From: Solirubrobacterales bacterium 70-9
GTDB lineage: Bacteria; Actinomycetota; Thermoleophilia; Solirubrobacterales; 70-9
DNA: 8,090 bases
Assembly (NCBI GenBank): GCA_001898095.1
Contig: MKSH01000120.1
Coordinates: 1 to 8,090 of the forward strand
Reading direction: 5' to 3'
The position numbers and the translations under genes were made by a program. Positions 5,306 to 8,090 of the stretch are shown one piece after another. Under the pieces are notes generated by a model that ran no database searches, was not told the origin of the DNA, and saw only the letters and a list, made by a program, of their open reading frames with translations. The number at the start of each line of letters is the position of its first letter. The first letter of the stretch is position 1.

Positions 5306-6688
5306 ATGACCGAGCAGACCTATGACGCAATAGTCCTCGGAGCGGGGCCCGCCGGGGAGGTCGTCGCCGGGCGCCTCGCCGACGCCGGCTGGAAGGTCGC
5401 GATCGTCGAGAAAGACCTGGTCGGCGGCGAATGCTCCTACTACGCCTGCATGCCCTCGAAGGCGCTGCTGCGGCCCGCCGACGTGCTCGCCGAGGCGCGG
5501 CGGATCCCCGGCGTGCCGATCGGCGAGGACGACGAACTCGACCCCGAGGCGATCCTCGAACGGCGCGACCAGGTGATCCACGGCGAGGACGACTCGGGGC
5601 AGTTGCCCTGGCTCGAAGAACGCGGGATCGACCTCTTCCGCGGCGAGGGGCGCTTCCTCGCCCCCGGCCGCATCGGCGTCGGCGACGACGAGCTGGCGGG
5701 CTCACGGGCGGTGATCGTCGCCACCGGATCCGGCGCGCTGATGCCGCCGATCGACGGCCTCGACTCGGTCCGCACCTGGAACAACCGCGACGCGACCACC
5801 GCGAAGCGGGTCCCGGACAGCATGATCGTGCTCGGCGGCGGGCCGGTCGGCAGCGAGCTCTCCCAGGCCTGGGCCTCGCTGGGGACGAAGGTGACGCTGG
5901 TCGAGGGCGGGCCCCACCTGCTCGGCCGTGACGAGCCCTTCGCCGGCGAAGAAGTGGCGGCGGCGCTGCGCGGGCGCTTCGGCATCGACGTGCGGGTCGG
6001 CGACAAGGTCCGGTCGGTGCGGCCCGGCGACGACGGGGTGATCGCCGAGCTGCAGGACGGCGGCGCGGTCGAGGGCGAAGAGCTCCTCGTAGCGGTCGGC
6101 CGCAAGCCCCACACCGACGGCCTCGGCCTCGAGGCGCTCGGAATCGAGCTCGACCAGCACGGCTTCCTCGCTGTGGACGACCGCATGCGGATCGGCGGCG
6201 ACGATGCCCTCTACGCGATCGGCGACGTCAACGGCCGCGCCCTCTTCACCCACGTCGGCAAGTACCAGGCCTGGATCGTCGCCGAGAACCTGCTCGGCCG
6301 CGAGGTCGAGGCGATCGTCGAAGACCTCGGCTCGCCCCGCGTCACCTTCACCGACCCGCAGGTGGCGGCGGTAGGAAAGACCCTCAAGCAGGCCGAAGAG
6401 GCGGGCCTCGACGCCCGCGCGGTCGAGGTGCCCACCGACGGCTCCCCCGGCGCCAGCTTCCAGGGCAAGGGGACGGGCGGCAAGGCGCGCCTGGTGATCG
6501 ACCAGGCCAAGGAGACGATCGTCGGCGCCACCTTCACCGGCTTCGAGACCGCTGACTTCCTGCAGGCGGCGACGATCGCGATCGTCGCCGCGGTGCCGCG
6601 GGCCCGCCTGCGCCACGCGATCGCCCCCTACCCCACCCGCAGCGAGGTCTGGCTGAAGCTGCTGGAGAAGTGGGAGACCGGTAGCTAG
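5306..6688 (+). CDS. Class I pyridine nucleotide-disulfide oxidoreductase (lipoamide dehydrogenase/MerA-like)
   Basis: This 460-residue cytoplasmic flavoprotein has the full fold of lipoamide dehydrogenase, glutathione reductase and mercuric reductase. FAD is bound by GAGPAG (12-17), with Glu35 ending the second strand and YAIGDVNG (303-310) contacting the flavin. The redox segment is GGECSYYACMPSK (40-52); Cys43 and Cys48 keep the CxxxxC spacing, but the usual GGTCLNVGCIPSK wording is changed. The nucleotide domain has GGGPVG (177-182) and Glu200 after the second strand, which favours NAD(H) over NADP(H). The dimerisation domain runs from about 345 to the end. There the usual HPTxSE reads YPTRSE (442-447), so the catalytic base His is Tyr. 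The reaction is electron transfer between NAD(P)H and a disulfide or other acceptor, but the substrate cannot be named. No E2/E3 complex genes are nearby, so it is probably not the dehydrogenase-complex E3. Its TAG overlaps the TAG of the convergent gene. Confidence 0.92.
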   Translation: MTEQTYDAIVLGAGPAGEVVAGRLADAGWKVAIVEKDLVGGECSYYACMPSKALLRPADVLAEARRIPGVPIGEDDELDPEAILERRDQVIHGEDDSGQLPWLEERGIDLFRGEGRFLAPGRIGVGDDELAGSRAVIVATGSGALMPPIDGLDSVRTWNNRDATTAKRVPDSMIVLGGGPVGSELSQAWASLGTKVTLVEGGPHLLGRDEPFAGEEVAAALRGRFGIDVRVGDKVRSVRPGDDGVIAELQDGGAVEGEELLVAVGRKPHTDGLGLEALGIELDQHGFLAVDDRMRIGGDDALYAIGDVNGRALFTHVGKYQAWIVAENLLGREVEAIVEDLGSPRVTFTDPQVAAVGKTLKQAEEAGLDARAVEVPTDGSPGASFQGKGTGGKARLVIDQAKETIVGATFTGFETADFLQAATIAIVAAVPRARLRHAIAPYPTRSEVWLKLLEKWETGS

Positions 6689-8090
6689 ACGGTCGAGCGG
6701 CGCTTCAGATCCGCGAGCACGTCGCCGGGGAAGCCCGCGACCTGATCGAGGTCGTCGACGGTCTCGAACCCGCCGAGCCGCTCGCGATGGGCGAGCAGGC
6801 GGGTCGCCTGGGTGACCGAGAGGTTCTGCGAGCGGAGCTGCTCGAAGGTCACCGTGTTGAGGTTGATCGTTTCTTCGGGCGCCGCGGCGAGCGGGGCCGG
6901 AGCGGGCGGCTCGGGCGGCGCGGCGGGAGGCGCGGGCGGCGCCGGGCTTGCGAACGGGACCGGCGGGAGGGGAGGCGCGGTATCGATGGGGGGCTGCGGC
7001 GCCGCGACGGCCGGCGGAGCGGGGTGCGTCGACTCCTGGCTATCGGCGACCGGCGCCGGCCCCTGCAGCCCGGCGGCGGGCGCCGGCGTGGTGGCGCCTG
7101 GCGAGAGGTTGCCGAGCGCCCGGACGACGGCCTCCTCGGCCTCGCGGGCACGTTCCTCGGCGGCGCGGGCGCGCTGCTCGGCCTCCTCGACCGCGCGCTG
7201 CATCTCTTCCAGGCGGTGCTGCTGGGATTCTTCTTCGGCGCGGACGCTCTCCAGCCGTTTGGCCGTGGCGGCGCGCTCTTCCGCCGCTTTGGTCCGCTCG
7301 TCGATTTCCTTGAGGCGGCGCTCGGCCTCTTCGATCGAGCGCTCGCGCTCTTCGCGGCCCGCCAGCAGGCGCTGCTCGGCGAAGGAGAGGTCGGCGGCCG
7401 GGCCGATCGGATCGGGCGCGGCCGAAGACTCCGGCTCGGCGGCAGTCGCGGCATCGAAGGATGACGCAGGGTCAGCCGCGGTCGGGGCACTGAAGGACGG
7501 CGTGGCCGGGGCGCCGAACGAAGGCTCGGCAGGCGGCCCGGAATCGGCCCCTGCCGGCGGCGCGCTGGGCGGCGCGGCGTCGTCGGGCTCGGGCGCGGGC
7601 GGCTCACCGAAGGCGTTCATCGAGGTGCCTGCGGCCTCGTCCTGGAGGCGCTCTGCCTCCTGCATCCGACGGTCGGCCTCGGCCCTGATCCGTTGCTCCT
7701 CGAAGCGCACCTGGGCGACTTTTTCACGGACGCGCTGCTCTGCGGCGGCAGCATCAGAGTCGGTGACGGGCTCCGCCGGAGCGGGCGTCGAGCCGAGCGG
7801 CGGCGGGGGCGGGATCACCGGCGGCTCGGCGAGAGTCGGTGTCTCCGGCGCGTCGCTCGCGCGAAAGTCCTCCGCGGCCGAGAGCGAAGAGAGGCTCTGG
7901 ACCGGAGGCGGCGGCTCCTGGGTCGGGTCGGGCGCCTGCGCGAGCGGCGGCACCGGCACCCCCTCCTCGCCGTCGATCGAGTCCGAGCTGTCGGCCACGG
8001 CACCGGGCGGAGTCGAAGGTGCGTCGATCGCGGGTGCCTCCGCGGCGGCGGGCTGATCGATCGACGACGAAGGCGCGGACGCGTCGCCGG
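6685..8090 (-). CDS. Pro/Ala-rich coiled-coil protein with C-terminal helix-hairpin-helix domain (5' end outside window)
   Basis: The frame is open from the right edge to TAG at 6687-6685. An internal GTG at 7998 would give 437 residues, but the 30 codons before it have the same Pro/Ala/Ser-rich makeup and no stop, and that GTG has no ribosome binding site. The true start is therefore probably beyond the window. Numbered from that GTG, the order is an acidic Pro-rich stretch (1-80), a first coiled coil (about 82-123), a Pro/Ala/Ser linker (124-200), a long Glu/Arg/Ala coiled coil (about 204-296), a second Pro/Ala linker (300-375) and a helix-hairpin-helix domain (about 377-435: INLNTVTFEQLR, VTQATRLLAHRERLGGF, VDDLDQVAGFPGDVLADL). 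The last resembles ComEA-type HhH domains, which often bind DNA without sequence specificity. No signal peptide or membrane segment is visible in the part present. I cannot assign a role beyond possible DNA or scaffold binding. Confidence 0.85.
   Translation of the reverse strand, partial: GDASAPSSSIDQPAAAEAPAIDAPSTPPGAVADSSDSIDGEEGVPVPPLAQAPDPTQEPPPPVQSLSSLSAAEDFRASDAPETPTLAEPPVIPPPPPLGSTPAPAEPVTDSDAAAAEQRVREKVAQVRFEEQRIRAEADRRMQEAERLQDEAAGTSMNAFGEPPAPEPDDAAPPSAPPAGADSGPPAEPSFGAPATPSFSAPTAADPASSFDAATAAEPESSAAPDPIGPAADLSFAEQRLLAGREERERSIEEAERRLKEIDERTKAAEERAATAKRLESVRAEEESQQHRLEEMQRAVEEAEQRARAAEERAREAEEAVVRALGNLSPGATTPAPAAGLQGPAPVADSQESTHPAPPAVAAPQPPIDTAPPLPPVPFASPAPPAPPAAPPEPPAPAPLAAAPEETINLNTVTFEQLRSQNLSVTQATRLLAHRERLGGFETVDDLDQVAGFPGDVLADLKRRSTV

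Noticed and set aside
5102..5581. Minus-strand open frame of 159 codons ending in HANEENHSFALAA
   Set aside because: Its end is the tmRNA tag frame and the rest is antisense to the flavoprotein plus the tmRNA 5' domain. It is not a protein gene.
6812..8056. Long plus-strand frames opposite the HhH gene (Gly/Ala/Ser-rich)
   Set aside because: They are low-complexity shadows of the Pro/Ala-rich minus-strand gene. The minus strand has the heptad coiled coil and the HhH domain.
1..8090. CRISPR arrays, insertion sequences, prophage or defence genes
   Set aside because: No regularly spaced repeats, transposase, integrase or known defence domain could be found by reading either strand.

Overview
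The window is strongly G+C-rich, uses GTG as well as ATG starts, has C/G-ending codons almost throughout and carries few T-rich terminators. This fits a high-GC Actinomycetota. The protein types (an ABC-F factor with a coiled-coil tail, a GGECSYYAC-type flavoprotein disulfide reductase, a long Pro/Ala-rich helix-hairpin-helix protein) and the tmRNA tag ANEENHSFALAA make me think of Thermoleophilia/Solirubrobacterales. That placement is inference from memory, not a database result.

Layout, left to right. Bases 1-242 are non-coding and hold a perfect 18-bp inverted repeat (144-203) that probably ends the leftward unit beside it. That unit (minus strand) is a DUF1697 protein (2744-2202) followed 39 bases later by an ABC-F ATPase (2162-243). 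On the plus strand comes a broken metallo-beta-lactamase-fold (UlaG-like) gene, 2797-3596. It has an in-frame TGA near its start and a frameshift near 3180 that looks like an internal deletion removing a metal-ligand segment. A Mug/TDG-like uracil-DNA glycosylase homologue (3593-4090) overlaps its stop codon (GTGA). A BCP/PrxQ-type peroxiredoxin follows (4160-4732).

The stretch 4733-5305, which has no ordinary protein gene, holds a complete tmRNA gene (ssrA, minus strand, 4865-5234) with its own promoter. Between the converging peroxiredoxin and ssrA genes lies a long imperfect palindrome with A-tract/U-tract flanks, best read as a two-way terminator (4739-4811). Divergent from ssrA is a class I pyridine-nucleotide disulfide oxidoreductase (5306-6688). 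It keeps the redox CxxxxC pair but has lost the usual catalytic His. Its stop overlaps the stop of a convergent minus-strand gene (6685 to past 8090), a Pro/Ala-rich coiled-coil protein with a C-terminal helix-hairpin-helix domain, cut by the window edge.

Functionally the window is mostly housekeeping: translation quality control (ABC-F, tmRNA), thiol/peroxide redox (peroxiredoxin, flavoprotein) and DNA repair (Mug-like). I see no phage, insertion sequence, CRISPR array or defence island. The most notable points are the doubly broken MBL gene coupled to the glycosylase, the glycosylase lacking the family's catalytic Asn, and the well-defined tmRNA locus.
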